NCBI RefSeq assembly: GCF_004211955.1
Contig: NZ_RHJI01000004.1
Coordinates: 124,001-188,000 of the forward strand
Length of the DNA stretch: 64,000 bases
Direction of reading: 5' to 3'
DNA from: Escherichia sp. E1V33
GTDB taxonomy: Bacteria; Pseudomonadota; Gammaproteobacteria; Enterobacterales; Enterobacteriaceae
Position numbers and translations under genes: made by a program. Below the pieces are notes generated by a model. That model did no database searches. It was given only the letters and a program-made list of their open reading frames with translations, and had not been told where the DNA came from. Below, one piece after another: positions 1 to 10,050 of this stretch. The first letter of the stretch is position 1; each line of letters opens with the position of its first letter.

Positions 1-937
<937 letters not shown>

Positions 938-3082
938 TTAAAGTGCACAGGAGACGCAGCCTTCAATTTCAGTGCCTTCCAGCGCCATCTGACGCAGGCG
1001 AATGTAATAGAGCGTTTTGATACCCTTGCGCCAGGCGTAAATCTGCGCTTTGTTGATATCGCGAGTGGTGGCGGTATCGGGGAAAAACAGCGTCAGCGAC
1101 AGCCCCTGATCGACATGGCGAGTCGCTTCCGCGTAGGTGTCGATGATCTTTTCTGCGCCGATTTCGTAAGCGTCCTGATACAGCGCCAGATTTTCGTTAG
1201 TCATAAATGGGGCAGGGTAGTAAACGCGTCCTGTTTTGCCCTCTTTGCGTATCTCTACTTTCGCCACAATCGGATGAATACTCGACGTGGCATGGTTGAT
1301 ATAAGAGATAGAACCGGTTGGCGGCACCGCCTGGAGATTCTGGTTGTATATGCCATAGCGTATCACGTCGTCGCGCAGCTGCGCCCACATCTCACGGGTA
1401 GGTAACGTAATACCGCTACGGGCAAACAGTCCGCCAACTTTCGCGGTTTTCGGCTGCCAGTTACCTTGCAGATATTGGTTAAAATAGTCACCGCTGGCAT
1501 AGCGTGACTGTTTGAACCCGGCGAAGGTTTCACCGCGTTCGCGCGCCAGCAACATCGAGGTACGCAGTGCGTGCCAGGTGATGGTATAGAAATAGAGATT
1601 GGTGAAATCCAGTGCTTCCGGCGAACCATAAGCGATGCCTTCCCTCGCCAGATAACCATGTAAATTCATCTGCCCCAGTCCGATGGCGTGCGAGGCGGCA
1701 TTTCCGGCTTCGATGGACGGCACGCTGCGGATATGACTCATATCTGACACCGCCGTTAAACCGCGTACGGCAGTCTCTACCGTGCGGGCAAAGTCGGGGG
1801 AATCCATGGTGTGGGCAATATTCAACGAACCTAAATTGCAGGAGATATCATGGCCTGTGCGGGCATAGTCGAGATTCTCGTTATACTCTGAGGCGCTGTT
1901 AACCTGCAAAATCTCTGAGCAGAGATTACTCATATTTATGCGCCCGGCGATAGGGTTAGCACGGTTTACCGTGTCTTCATACATGATGTAGGGATAGCCG
2001 GACTCAAACTGGATTTCTGCCAGTCGCTGGAAGAAATCACGGGCGTTGAGGTATTTTTTGCGGATGCGTTCATCGGCAACCAGTTCGTCATAGTGTTCGC
2101 TAATGGCGATATCGGCAAACGGCTTGCCATAAACTCGCTCAACGTCATAGGGCGAAAACAGCGCCATCTGCGCATTCTCTTTTGCCAGATGGAAAGTGAT
2201 ATCCGGGATCACCACGCCCAGCGACAGTGTTTTAATGCGGATTTTTTCGTCAGCATTTTCCCGCTTTGTATCGAGAAAACGCAGAATATCGGGATGATGA
2301 GCATGTAAATAGACTGCCCCAGCCCCCTGACGCGCGCCGAGCTGGTTGGCATAGGAAAATGCGTCTTCCAGCATTTTCATCACCGGAATCACGCCAGAAG
2401 ATTGATTTTCAATACGTTTAATTGGCGCGCCCGCTTCCCGCAGATTCGACAGCAAAAATGCTACGCCGCCGCCGCGTTTCGACAGTTGCAGTGCGGAATT
2501 TACCGCCCGACCAATCGACTCCATATTGTCTTCAATACGCAGCAAAAAACAGGAAACCAGTTCGCCGCGCTGCTGCTTACCGCAGTTGAGGAATGTTGGC
2601 GTGGCTGGCTGAAAGCGTCCTGACAGCATTTCATCTGTCAGTTGCAACGCCAGCGTCTCATCGCCTTGTGCCAGCGTCAGCGCCACCATCGTGACTCGAT
2701 CGGCAAAATCTTCCAGATAACGTTTACCGTCGAATGTCTTCAACGTATAGCTGGTGTAAAACTTCCATGCCCCGAGGAATGTCTGGAAACGAAAACCGCT
2801 GGTGTGTGCGTGGGCAAACAGCGTAATGACAAAGTCGCGAGAGTAGCGATTAAGAACGCTTTCATCATAGTAACCTTCGTTGACCAGCCAGTTCAGGCGC
2901 TGCTGCTGGCTACTGAAGGTCACACTGTTCGGACGCACATGCGTCGCAATAAAGGCGTCAACGGCCTGGCGGTCTTTATCGAACTGAATGCGACCTGCGC
3001 TATCGTAGAGGTTAAGCATCGCATTCAGCGCGTGGTAATCCATCGTTTCCTGCGTCAGGCATTCTGCGGTTGTCGTTGCCAA
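938..3082 (-). CDS. nrdE: Ribonucleoside-diphosphate reductase 1b large subunit NrdE
   Basis: Catalytic alpha subunit of class Ib ribonucleotide reductase, reducing ribonucleoside diphosphates with electrons from NrdH. 714 residues, the usual length. Visible family signatures are the [10 protein letters not shown] segment with the first redox cysteine, the [10 protein letters not shown] loop and the C-terminal CVSC shuttle pair just before the end. The start [11 protein letters not shown] overlaps the end of nrdI by 28 nt, the compact arrangement of the nrdHIEF operon. It differs from the K-12 protein, as I remember it, by only a handful of substitutions, which supports E. coli or a sister lineage. 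Confidence 0.98.
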
Positions 3083-3465
3083 AATTCGGTTACTCCTTTA
3101 CGAACGTTTTCGATATCGCTTTGCGTACCCATGAGTTCAAAGCGGTACAGCCACGGCACGCCGCATTTCCGGGCAATCACATCTCCAGCGCGGCCATACG
3201 CCTCACCAAAGTTGCGATTACCCGAAGCAATAACGCCGCGAAGCAACGCCCGGTTGTGCTCGTCGTTTAAAAAGCGAATTACCTGTCGTGGCACCGCGCC
3301 AGCCGTACCGCCGCCGCCGTAAGAGGGCACGATCAGGATGTAAGGCTCGTCTACCTGAATCCGTTCCCGCTCATTGAGCGGGATGCGCACCGCGGGCAGA
3401 CCTAAACGTTCGATAAAACGCTGCGTGTTTTCGGAGCTGCTGGAGAAGTAGACGAGCTGGCTCAT
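3055..3465 (-). CDS. nrdI: Flavodoxin-like NrdI, activator of NrdF
   Basis: 136-residue flavodoxin-like protein that supplies the oxidant for assembling the manganese-tyrosyl radical cofactor of NrdF. The N-terminal [11 protein letters not shown] phosphate-binding loop and the [13 protein letters not shown] and [11 protein letters not shown] flavin-contact segments are visible. The start overlaps the nrdH stop by 4 nt and the end overlaps nrdE by 28 nt, so expression is probably translationally coupled in the operon. Length and motifs are ordinary. Confidence 0.97.
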
Positions 3466-3707
3466 GCACTGGCCGCGTGTGGCGCTGGATGCAGACGGTT
3501 AATCATGTCCGGACGGAAACCAGACCAGCTAAGATCGCCAGCAATCACTACCGGCAACTGACGAAAGCCCTGAGCACGCAACGCTTCTGCCGCTTCAGGA
3601 ACGCGATCGACATTAATCATTTCAAAGTCAAAGCCCCGGTTTTCCATCGCCCGTTTGGTGGCGTGGCACTGAACGCAATCGTTACGAGTGTAAATGGTAA
3701 TGCTCAT
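3462..3707 (-). CDS. nrdH: Glutaredoxin-like NrdH redoxin
   Basis: 81-residue glutaredoxin-like electron donor for NrdE with thioredoxin-like specificity. The CVQC active site lies near residue 11 in the segment [15 protein letters not shown], and the [19 protein letters not shown] region is the family's cis-proline and C-terminal signature. First gene of nrdHIEF; the upstream region carries the NrdR-like boxes described separately. K-12 operons of this type also respond to Fur under iron limitation; I did not locate a convincing Fur site here. Confidence 0.97.
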
Positions 3708-3780
3708 GATTCGTATTTCCGTTTAAAATGAAGATACGGCGCGATGATACGCGTCGGGTTGTCTCTCTGTTGATACAGAG

Positions 3781-3827
3781 ATACTAGATGTAGTTGAAAA
3801 AATATTCAACCACACAAGATATGGGAA
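3781..3827. promoter_or_regulatory. Pair of NrdR-like boxes upstream of nrdH
   Basis: Two 16-bp sites with cores CTAGATGTAG (3784-3793) and CAAGATATGG (3815-3824) each match 8 of 10 positions of the known NrdR core CWATATATWG. Their starts are 31 bp apart, three helical turns, which is the usual spacing for cooperative NrdR binding. They lie 70-120 bp upstream of the nrdH ATG. The motif matches are read directly; repression by NrdR is inferred from the known biology of this operon. Confidence 0.72.
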
Positions 3828-3915
3828 TTTTAGATTGATTACGCCACCGGTGAATGGCTCAACGGGGTAGGGGATTTTGTGTTTTTTTGCCGGGCGCATA
3901 CCCGGCAACAGCAAA

Positions 3916-4347
3916 TTACATCCGCATGGAAACGGCCAGACGGTTAAAACAATTCATCAGCCCGATGGCAAACGTTAAGTCGCTGATTTCTGCTGCGCTG
4001 AAATGCTCAAGCAAAGGCTGATAAACCTCGTCTTCCGCATGGGTTCTGGCAATATCGGTCACTGATTCCGCCCATGCCAGCGCCGCCCGCTCGCGATCGT
4101 CAAAATGATGGCTTACGCGCCAGCCTGCCAGGGCGTCCAGTTTGTGCTGCGGCACACCGGATTTGCGTAATGCTTTGCTGTGCATCTCCAGACAAAATGC
4201 GCAGCCGTTGATTTGCGAGACGCGCAAATAAATTAACTCCATCAGCGTGGTATCCAGCGCGCTATTTTCCAGTGCCGTTTTGGCCTGCACCAGTGCGTTA
4301 TACACTGCCGGGCTAAGTTCGTAGTAAGGCTGACGTAATGTAGTCAT
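3916..4347 (-). CDS. Carboxymuconolactone decarboxylase / AhpD-like protein
   Basis: 143 residues with the AhpD-type redox motif CAFCLEMH (CxxC followed by His) near residues 49-56, preceded by LIYLRVSQING and followed by HSKALRKSG, both typical of the CMD/AhpD fold. Such proteins are small alkylhydroperoxidase-like or decarboxylase-like enzymes; the substrate cannot be told from the sequence. An AGGAG ribosome site precedes the ATG. It is divergent from the MocR-type regulator at 4435, with only 87 bp between the starts, so it is the likely target of that regulator. I do not recall this gene in the K-12 nrdH-ygaM interval. Confidence 0.85.
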   Translation of the reverse strand: MTTLRQPYYELSPAVYNALVQAKTALENSALDTTLMELIYLRVSQINGCAFCLEMHSKALRKSGVPQHKLDALAGWRVSHHFDDRERAALAWAESVTDIARTHAEDEVYQPLLEHFSAAEISDLTFAIGLMNCFNRLAVSMRM

Positions 4348-4434
4348 ACAGTTTCTCCTCTTATTAACGCCCGCAATGTAGCACTATAATGGACTGCTAA
4401 AGAGAGCCATAAATTACCTAAAAAAGCAGACCAT

Positions 4435-5769
4435 ATGCCACGTTATCAGGATATCGCCCGTCAGTTAAAAACGGCTATTGAGCAAGGGGAACTGAAACCT
4501 GGCGCAAGGCTACCTTCGAGTCGTACCTGGTCGCAGGAACTGGGTGTCTCTCGATCCACTGTCGAAAATGCGTATGCTGAGCTGGTGGCGCAAGGATGGC
4601 TGGTCAGGCGGGGACAGGCTGGCACATTTGTCAGTGAGCAGATACATCCGCAACAATCTGCTGTGGATGTCGTGGCTTTTGCTGGTGAAAGTCAGCAGCC
4701 ACTGCCTTTTCAGATGGGGTTACCTGCACTTGATCTTTTTCCGCGGGAACTGTGGGCGAGGGTGATGGGCCGCCGTCTGCGTACCCAGACGCGCTTTGAT
4801 TTGGCATTAGGCGATGTCTGCGGTGAGGCGGCGTTGCGCGAGGCAATAGTTGATTACTTACGCGTTTCACGCGGGATTGAATGCCAGCCAGAGCAGGTCT
4901 TTATCACTCATGGTTATGCGGCCTCATTGGCTTTAATTCTGCACGCGCTGGCGAAACCGGGAAACGGGATGTGGATGGAAGATCCCGGCTTTCCACTGAT
5001 TCGCCCGATTGTCACTCGCCACGGTGTGGAAATTTTACCTGTGCCGGTTGATGACAACGGACTGGATGTCACAAGCGGAATACAAAATTATCCTGATGCG
5101 CGTTTTGCTCTGATTACGCCGGCACACCAAAGCCCGCTGGGTGTGGCACTCTCTTTAGCGCGTAGGTATCAGATACTGGAATGGGCAGAGCGTAGTCAGG
5201 CATGGATTATTGAAGATGATTACGACAGTGAGTTTCGCTATCACGGTAAGCCGCTACCGGCGCTGAAAAGTCTCGACGCACCGCAGCGGGTAATTTATGC
5301 CGGAACATTCAGCAAATCGCTATTTCCTGCACTGCGCTGTGCGTGGCTGGTGGTGCCGGTGGAGCAGATTTCGCAATTCCGGCAGCAGGCGTCACTGGAA
5401 CCATGTGCTGTACCCGTACTGTGGCAGAACACACTGGCAGATTTCATCCGTGAGGGGCATTTCTGGCGGCATCTGAAGAAAATGCGCCAGCATTATGCCC
5501 AGCGACGGCAGTGGATTGAGCAGGCACTTACGCAGCAGGGATTTCAGGTTGTGCCGCAAAAAGGCGGTATCCAGATGGTGATCAAACTAGCAGGTAATGA
5601 CGTGACATTCGTGCATAAAGCCAATGCTGCTGGTCTTGCCGTACAGGCACTTAGCGACTGGCGTATCCGCTCAAGCGAGGACGGAGGATTATTGCTCTCG
5701 TTTACGAATATCGTTAGCGAAAGTATGGCGCGACAGGTAGCACAGCAATTGCGCAGTGCTTTAAATTAA
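4435..5769 (+). CDS. MocR-type regulator: GntR DNA-binding domain fused to aminotransferase-like domain
   Basis: 444 residues, typical for MocR/PdxR proteins. Residues 1-70 form a GntR winged helix (MPRYQDIARQLKTAIEQG, LPSSRTWSQELGVSRSTVENAY). The remainder is a fold-type-I aminotransferase-like domain with ITHGYAAS, IIEDDYDSEFRYHG and the putative pyridoxal-phosphate lysine in YAGTFSKSLFPA. Members act as PLP-sensing regulators, often of an adjacent divergent gene. Here that gene is the AhpD-like one, so control of redox or B6-linked chemistry is a reasonable but unproven guess. Confidence 0.88.
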   Translation: MPRYQDIARQLKTAIEQGELKPGARLPSSRTWSQELGVSRSTVENAYAELVAQGWLVRRGQAGTFVSEQIHPQQSAVDVVAFAGESQQPLPFQMGLPALDLFPRELWARVMGRRLRTQTRFDLALGDVCGEAALREAIVDYLRVSRGIECQPEQVFITHGYAASLALILHALAKPGNGMWMEDPGFPLIRPIVTRHGVEILPVPVDDNGLDVTSGIQNYPDARFALITPAHQSPLGVALSLARRYQILEWAERSQAWIIEDDYDSEFRYHGKPLPALKSLDAPQRVIYAGTFSKSLFPALRCAWLVVPVEQISQFRQQASLEPCAVPVLWQNTLADFIREGHFWRHLKKMRQHYAQRRQWIEQALTQQGFQVVPQKGGIQMVIKLAGNDVTFVHKANAAGLAVQALSDWRIRSSEDGGLLLSFTNIVSESMARQVAQQLRSALN

Positions 5770-5772
5770 TAA

Positions 5773-5793
5773 CCCCGAAGCCAGGCTTCGGGG
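5773..5793. terminator. Strong hairpin after the MocR-type gene
   Basis: A perfect inverted repeat CCCCGAAGCC/GGCTTCGGGG begins 3 bp after the stop codon. No T-run follows on the plus strand; the minus side has an A/T-rich tail. It may be a weak intrinsic terminator or mRNA 3' stabiliser. Confidence 0.55.
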
Positions 5794-5824
5794 TCCTATA
5801 AGACTGGTGACCAGGGCAAAATCC

Positions 5825-5879
5825 CCTGATGCGCTATGTTTTTCAGGCCTGTAGGCGGACAAGGCGTTGACGCACTGAG
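5825..5879. repeat. Degenerate REP/BIME element
   Basis: Two facing REP-like sequences, one around CTGATGCGCTATG...CAGGCCT and one around TGTAGGCGGACAAGGCGTTGACGC, lie between the MocR-type gene and ygaM. They match the enterobacterial REP consensus with several changes. Extragenic position between convergent genes is typical. Confidence 0.65.
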
Positions 5880-5918
5880 TACTTTTCAGAAGTCAGACTA
5901 CTGCTTGTCATCGTCTCA

Positions 5919-6248
5919 CTACGATTTACGCATGCTCAACAACGCGCCGATAAAAATACCTACCGCAGCAGCAGTTCCCACACTACACCAGGGTCTTTCA
6001 CGAACAAAAGAATCCGCGCAGCCTACGGCATCGCGCGCGGCTTGCTGGACGCGAGTACGACCATGCATTCGCGCCCTGGTTTCTTTCAGCAATGCCTGAG
6101 CTTTACTGCGTGCGGCTTCGGCTTCCCCTTTGGCGTCGCTGCCCCAGGACTTCAATACAGATTCCAGGCTGTCAGCTAATTGATTGACATCATTCTGAAT
6201 ATCCTGCACGCCATCATCGACGTCGTTGCGGTTCGGTCTGTTAAACAT
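5919..6248 (-). CDS. ygaM: ElaB/YqjD/YgaM-family membrane-anchored protein
   Basis: 109 residues. The start at 6248 (MFNRPNRNDVDD) is preferred over an ATG four codons upstream because a GGGAG ribosome site sits 7 nt before it. The N-terminal two thirds are charged and helical (QDIQNDVNQLADSLESVL). The C-terminus ends in one membrane helix (CSVGTAAAVGIFIGALLSM) followed by RKS. The family includes stationary-phase inner-membrane proteins reported to bind ribosomes; YgaM's own role is not settled. Divergent from ygaC. Confidence 0.93.
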   Translation of the reverse strand: MFNRPNRNDVDDGVQDIQNDVNQLADSLESVLKSWGSDAKGEAEAARSKAQALLKETRARMHGRTRVQQAARDAVGCADSFVRERPWCSVGTAAAVGIFIGALLSMRKS

Positions 6249-6399
6249 ATGATCTCCCATCAGGATTCAAGGTAATTTTCAGTGTAGACCATAATTTTCT
6301 TAACAGAGGATCATCGTGGCTTTATGGACTTTTCTGAAAGCGTTGTGAATGCTCAATCAGGTAAGGTAGGGCCGCGGTAGATAATAACGAGGATAAAAT

Positions 6400-6744
6400 A
6401 TGTATTTACGACCAGACGAGGTGGCGCGCGTACTTGAGAAAGTCGGTTTTACCGTCGATGTGGTAACCCAAAAAGCTTATGGTTATCGCCGTGGGGAAAA
6501 TTATGTCTATGTTAATCGCGAAGCGCGAATGGGACGTACCGCACTGGTAATTCATCCCACATTAAAAGAACGTAGTTCGACACTGGCAGAACCGGCTTCC
6601 GATATTAAAACTTGCGATCATTACCAGCAGTTCCCGCTCTATTTAGCGGGGGAGCGCCACGAGCATTACGGCATACCACACGGTTTCAGCTCGCGTGTTG
6701 CACTTGAACGTTACTTACATGGATTGTTTGGCGAAGCCAATTAA
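6400..6744 (+). CDS. ygaC: Conserved DUF2002-family protein YgaC
   Basis: 114 residues matching E. coli YgaC, a small cytosolic protein of unknown function conserved in Enterobacteriaceae. It starts [14 protein letters not shown] with a GAGGATAAA leader. The upstream stretch GATAATAACGAGGATAAAA weakly resembles a Fur box, in line with reports of iron regulation of ygaC, but I consider this only suggestive. It ends at a strong hairpin shared with convergent alaE. Confidence 0.92.
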   Translation: MYLRPDEVARVLEKVGFTVDVVTQKAYGYRRGENYVYVNREARMGRTALVIHPTLKERSSTLAEPASDIKTCDHYQQFPLYLAGERHEHYGIPHGFSSRVALERYLHGLFGEAN

Positions 6745-6747
6745 AGA

Positions 6748-6770
6748 CGCGACTGGCATTGCCAGTCGCG
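6748..6770. terminator. Hairpin between convergent ygaC and alaE
   Basis: Perfect 10-bp stem CGCGACTGGC/GCCAGTCGCG with loop ATT, starting 3 bp after the ygaC stop and 11 bp before the alaE end. There is no clear T-tract on either side, so termination may need Rho; the stem probably serves both transcripts. Confidence 0.55.
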
Positions 6771-6781
6771 ACAAAGAAGGG

Positions 6782-7231
6782 TCAGGCTTTTACCTGCTGG
6801 TAACTGCTGACTTTGAACAGGCGGCGGCAGTAATCAAGGAAGTAGCCATAGACCGCACCCATTAACATCGAAACGATGATGTTTGAACTGACCGCAGCCA
6901 TAATCTGGTGCCAACCCGCGCCCACGACGAGTAAGATTGCCATATATACCGGTGACTGGAACGTCACATAAGCCAGAATATCCGCAAGATTTTTTACCCA
7001 GCCCGACGAGCCAACTTTGCGTGCCATTCGCATAAATAGATCGCGGTACATACCGTATGGCCATGCAATTAATATGTTCACCGGAATCGCTACCAGTCTG
7101 GAATAAAGGGACTGTTCGAAGCTCATTCCGGAGAGAAATACTTCGATAAACATGTTCACGACAGAACAGTAAACAACCATCGCGAACGTATCTGCTACTG
7201 CATGACGCAAGCGTGACTGCGGTGAGAACAT
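6782..7231 (-). CDS. alaE: L-alanine exporter AlaE
   Basis: 149-residue inner-membrane protein with about four hydrophobic segments ([56 protein letters not shown]). It matches AlaE (formerly YgaW), which exports L-alanine. The start at 7231 ([12 protein letters not shown]) is chosen because AAGGAG lies 7 nt upstream and it gives the family length; the open frame extends 35 codons further without a better site. It is divergent from stpA across a 660-bp A/T-rich region. Confidence 0.94.
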   Translation of the reverse strand: MFSPQSRLRHAVADTFAMVVYCSVVNMFIEVFLSGMSFEQSLYSRLVAIPVNILIAWPYGMYRDLFMRMARKVGSSGWVKNLADILAYVTFQSPVYMAILLVVGAGWHQIMAAVSSNIIVSMLMGAVYGYFLDYCRRLFKVSSYQQVKA

Positions 7232-7892
7232 GCCCATGCTCCTTAATAAACGCGAAATCGGATGAATGTGAATGCAGTGGTTTAAATTACCGTTTGCACT
7301 TTCGCATAGCGTATATCGCTGGCTATTACTTATCAATTAGTGAAAAATTTTTATTTCCTCGGTTTTTGTAGATAAAATATTCCGTAGTGGTGCATTTTTT
7401 GTACATTCTGGATTTTTTTATGTCTTAAAAGATAATGTTATTTTAAATCATTATGTTACGACGTGGTTCTGATGTCTTTTGGCAGAGTGATCAAGGTGTG
7501 TTTACGCAGCAAAGCGTAGAGAATTCGGCTTAGGAGCGCGCCTGGCCTCATTCAGCATCTTTTATAGTGTAAAGCCTGTAATGGCAGCACAAAGTTTCAA
7601 GTTGACATAGCTAATATGTATTCTTTTTATATGCATATTTATGCTGATTGTGTGTTCTATTATCAGCCAGGAGGTTGTATCGTACTCCGGAACACTCGCC
7701 AGTAGCTGTAATAAGTAAGTTAAATGGCTGCTATATAATTTGCATATAAGCATTAATGTGTCAGCAAATAACGCACGAAATAATATCCCCCGCGATTGTA
7801 AATATATTAAATTTTGTGGAAATATAATAAGTGATCGCTTACACTACGCGGCGAAATACTTTTTGTTTTGGCGTTAAAAGGTTTTCTTTATT
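7232..7892. promoter_or_regulatory. A/T-rich regulatory region between alaE and stpA
   Basis: 660 bp with no credible gene on either strand. It is strikingly A/T-rich with many A/T runs, as expected for the H-NS- and StpA-repressed stpA promoter region. Hydrophobic frames at 7562-7753 lack a ribosome site. I see no other discrete element. Confidence 0.6.
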
Positions 7893-8294
7893 ATGTCTGT
7901 AATGTTACAAAGCTTAAATAACATCCGCACCCTTCGTGCAATGGCTCGCGAATTCTCCATTGACGTTCTTGAAGAAATGCTCGAAAAATTCAGGGTTGTC
8001 ACTAAAGAAAGACGTGAAGAAGAAGAACAGCAGCAGCGTGAACTGGCAGAACGCCAGGAAAAAATTAGCACCTGGCTGGAGCTGATGAAAGCTGACGGTA
8101 TTAACCCGGAAGAGTTATTAGCTAACGGCACAGCTGCACCGCGTGCAGGTAAAAAGCGTGAACCGCGTCCAGCAAAATATAAATTCACCGACTTCAATGG
8201 TGAAACCAAAACCTGGACCGGTCAGGGTCGTACGCCGAAGCCAATTGCTCAGGCGCTGGCAGAAGGTAAATCTCTCGACGATTTCCTGATCTAA
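7893..8294 (+). CDS. stpA: H-NS paralogue StpA, nucleoid protein and RNA chaperone
   Basis: 133 residues. The N-terminal coiled-coil oligomerisation domain (about 1-80; [20 protein letters not shown], then a Glu/Gln/Arg-rich helix) is followed by a linker and the C-terminal DNA-binding domain with the AT-hook-like core [16 protein letters not shown]. StpA silences A/T-rich DNA with H-NS and has RNA annealing activity. It is close to the usual 134 residues; the linker ([15 protein letters not shown]) is the main difference from K-12. Confidence 0.96.
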   Translation: MSVMLQSLNNIRTLRAMAREFSIDVLEEMLEKFRVVTKERREEEEQQQRELAERQEKISTWLELMKADGINPEELLANGTAAPRAGKKREPRPAKYKFTDFNGETKTWTGQGRTPKPIAQALAEGKSLDDFLI

Positions 8295-8300
8295 TCCCTG

Positions 8301-8334
8301 GCGCCGGATGCCGCTGTCATGGCGCATCCGGCGT
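8301..8334. terminator. REP-like hairpin between stpA and ygaP
   Basis: Inverted repeat CGCCGGATGCC/GGCGCATCCGGCG just after the stpA stop. It resembles a REP unit and probably forms the 3' hairpin of the stpA and ygaP transcripts. Confidence 0.6.
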
Positions 8335-8340
8335 TGCTTC

Positions 8341-8865
8341 TCAAGTTCGCTGATTCCACGGCATCTTATCTAATAGCCTTGCCATCCCGCAAAAACCGCT
8401 GATTCCTGCAAACATTAATCCTGCGCCGACAAATCCACTTAATAAGAAGAAGCTGCTATTAATGGCATAACCCAGTATGACGCCGATTAATATTAAGCCG
8501 CCAGCGGTGATCTGTACCTGACGCATTAATGGCAACGGTTGAGATTTATTTTCTGCTACCGGCAATCCCGCTTTTTTCCAGCCATCGATCCCATCTTCCA
8601 GTAAAAAGACCTCTGCGGGGGCGGCAATTGCTGCTAATTTATCGGCGTTATTGCTGGTGCGTTTACCTGCCTGGCAGTGGAATATAATTTGTTCGCTACG
8701 TAATTTATCCGGAAGACCAGACTGTTCTATCACGGATAATGGTGCCAGAGAGGCTGCTGGAATATGTTCACGAAGATATTCGTCGGCATCACGAATATCG
8801 ATTAACTTTGCGCCGCGTGCGATTAATTCTTGCGCGTTATGCGGTGAAATTGTTGTCAAAGCCAT
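8341..8865 (-). CDS. ygaP: Membrane-anchored rhodanese YgaP
   Basis: 174 residues: a rhodanese domain (about 1-105) with catalytic loop CQAGKRTS, then two membrane helices (about 115-160; [17 protein letters not shown] and [20 protein letters not shown]). It is an inner-membrane sulfurtransferase with thiosulfate:cyanide sulfurtransferase activity. The ATG at 8865 has AAGGAG 5 nt upstream; a GTG two codons earlier lacks spacing. It lies 9 bp behind ygaV and is probably cotranscribed with and controlled by it. Confidence 0.95.
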   Translation of the reverse strand: MALTTISPHNAQELIARGAKLIDIRDADEYLREHIPAASLAPLSVIEQSGLPDKLRSEQIIFHCQAGKRTSNNADKLAAIAAPAEVFLLEDGIDGWKKAGLPVAENKSQPLPLMRQVQITAGGLILIGVILGYAINSSFFLLSGFVGAGLMFAGISGFCGMARLLDKMPWNQRT

Positions 8866-8874
8866 CGTCACTCC

Positions 8875-9174
8875 TTACGGACAATAGATATTTTTCAGGG
8901 TGGCGATAATGGCATTTACCGCCTCATTTTTAATGGAATAAAGAATGCGTTGGGCGTCCCGTTGGCTGTCAATAAGCCCCTCGTCACGCATGCGAGCCAG
9001 ATGCTGTGACGTGGCGGAGGCACTAAGTCCGGTTATGCGAGCCAGTTCTCCCGCGCTGGTGCCGGGTGAACCGCAAAGCATGCACAGAATCAACAACCGT
9101 TTGGGGTGACTCATTGCTTTCAGTAATGTTGCAGCCTGTTCTGCACTGGCTTGTAGTTGGGCGAGTTCAGTCAT
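8875..9174 (-). CDS. ygaV: ArsR-family repressor YgaV
   Basis: 99-residue ArsR/SmtB winged-helix repressor (SHPKRLLILCMLCGSPGTSAGELARITGLSASATSQHLARMRDEGLI). Known homologues autoregulate ygaVP and respond to sulfide/persulfide, heme or organotin. Conserved Cys residues are at CMLCG. Near-symmetrical A/T motifs (AGTTTAGAATTTACTTAA, AATTTAGAAAATACTAAA) lie directly upstream at about 9175-9220 and look like its operators. First gene of the ygaV-ygaP operon. No strong ribosome site is visible, so the start (or the ATG two codons upstream) is uncertain. Confidence 0.94.
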   Translation of the reverse strand: MTELAQLQASAEQAATLLKAMSHPKRLLILCMLCGSPGTSAGELARITGLSASATSQHLARMRDEGLIDSQRDAQRILYSIKNEAVNAIIATLKNIYCP

Positions 9175-9356
9175 AATCATTTTAGTATTTTCTAAATTAA
9201 GTAAATTCTAAACTAAAAATGCAACGTATACCAGCGTCAGCAGCGTAAATGAGGGTAAACGCGTAGGCTGAAACTGGCTGGTTCCGCTAAAATTATTACG
9301 CTTAAGAGATAAAATCTCTTTTTAAACAATGGTTAATTTTCTTATAGGGAGTACAT

Positions 9357-9515
9357 ATGGGTTTCTGGAGAATCGTCATCACCATCATTTTGCCGCCGCT
9401 CGGCGTGCTGCTGGGCAAAGGATTTGGCTGGGCATTCATCATTAACATATTGCTGACGCTGCTCGGTTATATCCCGGGTTTGATTCACGCTTTCTGGGTG
9501 CAAACTCGCGATTAA
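9357..9515 (+). CDS. yqaE: Small PMP3/UPF0057 membrane protein YqaE
   Basis: 52-residue hydrophobic protein, MGFWRIVITIILPPLGVLLG then a second helix ending GLIHAFWVQTRD. The PPLGVLL motif and two-helix layout identify the PMP3 (YqaE/UPF0057) family, small inner-membrane proteins linked to envelope stress and membrane potential. The ATG follows TAGGGAGTACAT, a good ribosome site. Expression is plausibly Cpx-linked as in K-12, but I did not identify a CpxR box. Confidence 0.93.
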   Translation: MGFWRIVITIILPPLGVLLGKGFGWAFIINILLTLLGYIPGLIHAFWVQTRD

Positions 9516-9597
9516 TCCCGTGCTCACCCCGCGGCGTTAACGCGCCGCGTTCCTCTGCTACACTTTCTGAGTGTTTCCGTTAACGAATGAGGTAGCT

Positions 9598-10044
9598 ATG
9601 GGACTGTTCAATTTTGTGAAAGATGCCGGAGAAAAACTCTGGGATGCGGTCACCGGTCAGCACGATAAAGACGATCAGGCGAAGAAGGTGCAGGAACATT
9701 TGAACAAAACCGGCATTCCAGATGCCGATAAAGTAAATATCCAAATTACCGATGGCAAAGCGACGGTGACTGGTGATGGTTTGAGCCAGGAAGCGAAGGA
9801 AAAAATCCTTGTTGCGGTGGGAAATATTTCCGGTATTGCCAGCGTGGACGATCAGGTGAAAACGGCGACGCCAGCCACTGCCAGCCAGTTTTATACCGTT
9901 AAGTCTGGCGACACTCTTAGCGCCATTTCCAAACAGGTCTACGGCAACGCCAATCTGTACAATAAAATCTTCGAAGCGAATAAACCGATGCTGAAAAGCC
10001 CGGATAAAATTTATCCGGGACAAGTGTTGCGTATTCCAGAGTAA
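9598..10044 (+). CDS. kbp: Potassium-binding protein Kbp (YgaU)
   Basis: 148 residues: an N-terminal BON domain (about 20-90; [34 protein letters not shown]) and a C-terminal LysM domain (about 97-145; [31 protein letters not shown]). It binds K+ in the cytoplasm and supports growth at high potassium. There is no signal peptide despite the LysM domain. The ATG at 9598 has GAGGT upstream. It is one residue shorter at the C-terminus than K-12, as I recall. Confidence 0.95.
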   Translation: MGLFNFVKDAGEKLWDAVTGQHDKDDQAKKVQEHLNKTGIPDADKVNIQITDGKATVTGDGLSQEAKEKILVAVGNISGIASVDDQVKTATPATASQFYTVKSGDTLSAISKQVYGNANLYNKIFEANKPMLKSPDKIYPGQVLRIPE

Positions 10045-10050
10045 TAGCGG

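Noticed and set aside
2642-3322. 226-codon plus-strand frame across nrdE/nrdI
   Set aside because: Antisense to two certain genes, with atypical composition; a shadow frame.
3884-3910. Inverted repeat TTGCCGGGCGCATACCCGGCAA as a terminator after the AhpD-like gene
   Set aside because: In the direction of that gene the hairpin is followed by A residues, not T; it is more likely a REP-like hairpin.
7562-7753. Hydrophobic 63-codon frame in the alaE-stpA gap
   Set aside because: No ribosome site and chance-like A/T-driven composition.
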